A DNA stretch of 64,000 nucleotides, from NCBI GenBank assembly GCA_030581615.1, contig JAKTTT010000005.1, positions 453,055-517,054 on the forward strand, given 5' to 3'. The notes under the pieces were generated by a model. That model saw only the letters and a list, made by a program, of their open reading frames with translations. It searched no databases and was not told where the DNA came from. A program made the position numbers and the translations under genes. This DNA comes from Alloascoidea africana (lineage: Eukaryota > Ascomycota > Alloascoideomycetes > Alloascoideales > Alloascoideaceae). Shown in pieces: positions 63,761 to 64,000 of the stretch (position 1 is its first letter; the number at the start of each line of letters is the position of its first letter).

Positions 63761-64000
63761 CATTTGGATTCAACAGTCTGGTCTAGCTAAAAGTGCCAAA
63801 CATGTTGATAGCTATTGGCAATCAGAATGAGAAAATCATCGTTCTCCGTTCAGAAGTATACACGGAGAGTAATTCCGGGCACAGGGCTCACACAAAGTGG
63901 TTGATTCAAATTCGCATCTATTTGGAACTTGCGCTCGCCATGGCTAGTTGGAGAGAGAAGAGATATTGTGGTATATTGAATTCTTTCTTCTATTGACGAT

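Larger units (their letters stand above)
58774..64000. other. 5.2-kb gene-poor tract with decayed coding blocks
   Basis: No intact gene is recognised to the window end. The left half (58.8-61.4 kb) is AT-rich; a short coding-like run appears near 60690-60790 (+) and a degenerate tRNA-like T arm near 59420. The right half contains two zones of broken coding sequence, listed separately (61505-62468 and 63194-63760). Confidence 0.5.

Noticed and set aside
1-64000. CRISPR arrays, bacterial operons, ribosome-binding sites or prophage
   Set aside because: Eukaryotic gene structure with spliceosomal introns throughout; no regularly spaced direct repeats or bacterial features.

Overview
This is nuclear DNA of a yeast (Saccharomycotina), most likely an early-branching, relatively intron-rich lineage of the Dipodascales/Yarrowia type. 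Three things point there: the gene set is budding-yeast (NCE103, epsin, RAD5, KGD1, SUN family, INP2, FLO8-like, UAP1, NIK1-type kinase, PEX14, AMS1, PCH2, GDT1, JEN1); CTG reads sensibly as Leu; and many genes carry short spliceosomal introns (48-120 nt) with CTAAC-type branch sites. At least 13 introns in six genes can be placed by conserved protein sequence. The species cannot be named from the sequence alone.

Layout. 0.7-1.5 kb: a beta-carbonic anhydrase with an N-terminal signal peptide (-). 3.2-5.5 kb: epsin (-) divergent from a 175-aa unknown (+). 5.7-12.8 kb: RAD5 (intron inside the RING finger) and KGD1, both +. 14.3-15.7 kb: a SUN-family wall protein (+). 15.7-19.9 kb: a 4.2-kb gene desert. 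19.9-24.1 kb: a four-TM MARVEL-like protein (+), a five-exon ER PDI-like protein ending HEEL (-), a 66-aa membrane protein (+), mitochondrial ribosomal protein mS42 (-) and an intron-containing tRNA-Trp (-), with a candidate solo LTR upstream of the tRNA. 25.6-36 kb: a small disordered protein (+), vezatin/INP2-like (-), LisH/FLO8-like regulator (-), UAP1 (-). 36.3-40.4 kb: group III hybrid histidine kinase (+). 40.76-41.91 kb: an internally deleted pogo/Fot1-type DNA transposon with 51-bp inverted repeats and TA target duplications. 42.5-47.7 kb: divergent small heat-shock-like protein, CIR_N/LENG1-like protein, PEX14 and a Zn2Cys6 regulator, all +. 47.9-51.4 kb: AMS1 (-), divergent from PCH2 (52.2-53.9 kb, +, six exons). 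54.1 kb: GDT1 (+). 57.2 kb: JEN1-type carboxylate transporter (+). 58.8-64 kb: gene-poor.

Genes with linked roles: PEX14 and INP2 concern peroxisome import and inheritance; RAD5 and PCH2 concern DNA damage tolerance and the meiotic/HORMA checkpoint; UAP1 makes the chitin and glycan precursor and sits head to head with a NIK1-type osmosensor kinase; KGD1, JEN1 and mS42 belong to respiratory metabolism. They are scattered on both strands with no sign of co-transcription.

The gene-poor stretches are not blank. Several hold runs of coding-like sequence without start codons, broken by frame changes or in-frame stops (near 2.1, 13.3, 16.6, 55.6, 62.0 and 63.4 kb), which read as decayed genes or as small multi-exon genes that simple ORF lists miss. 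I found no clearly new multi-gene system. The most distinctive items are the deletion-derivative transposon, the secreted carbonic anhydrase, the RING-splitting RAD5 intron, the multi-intron PCH2 and PDI genes, and the possible hidden spliced genes.
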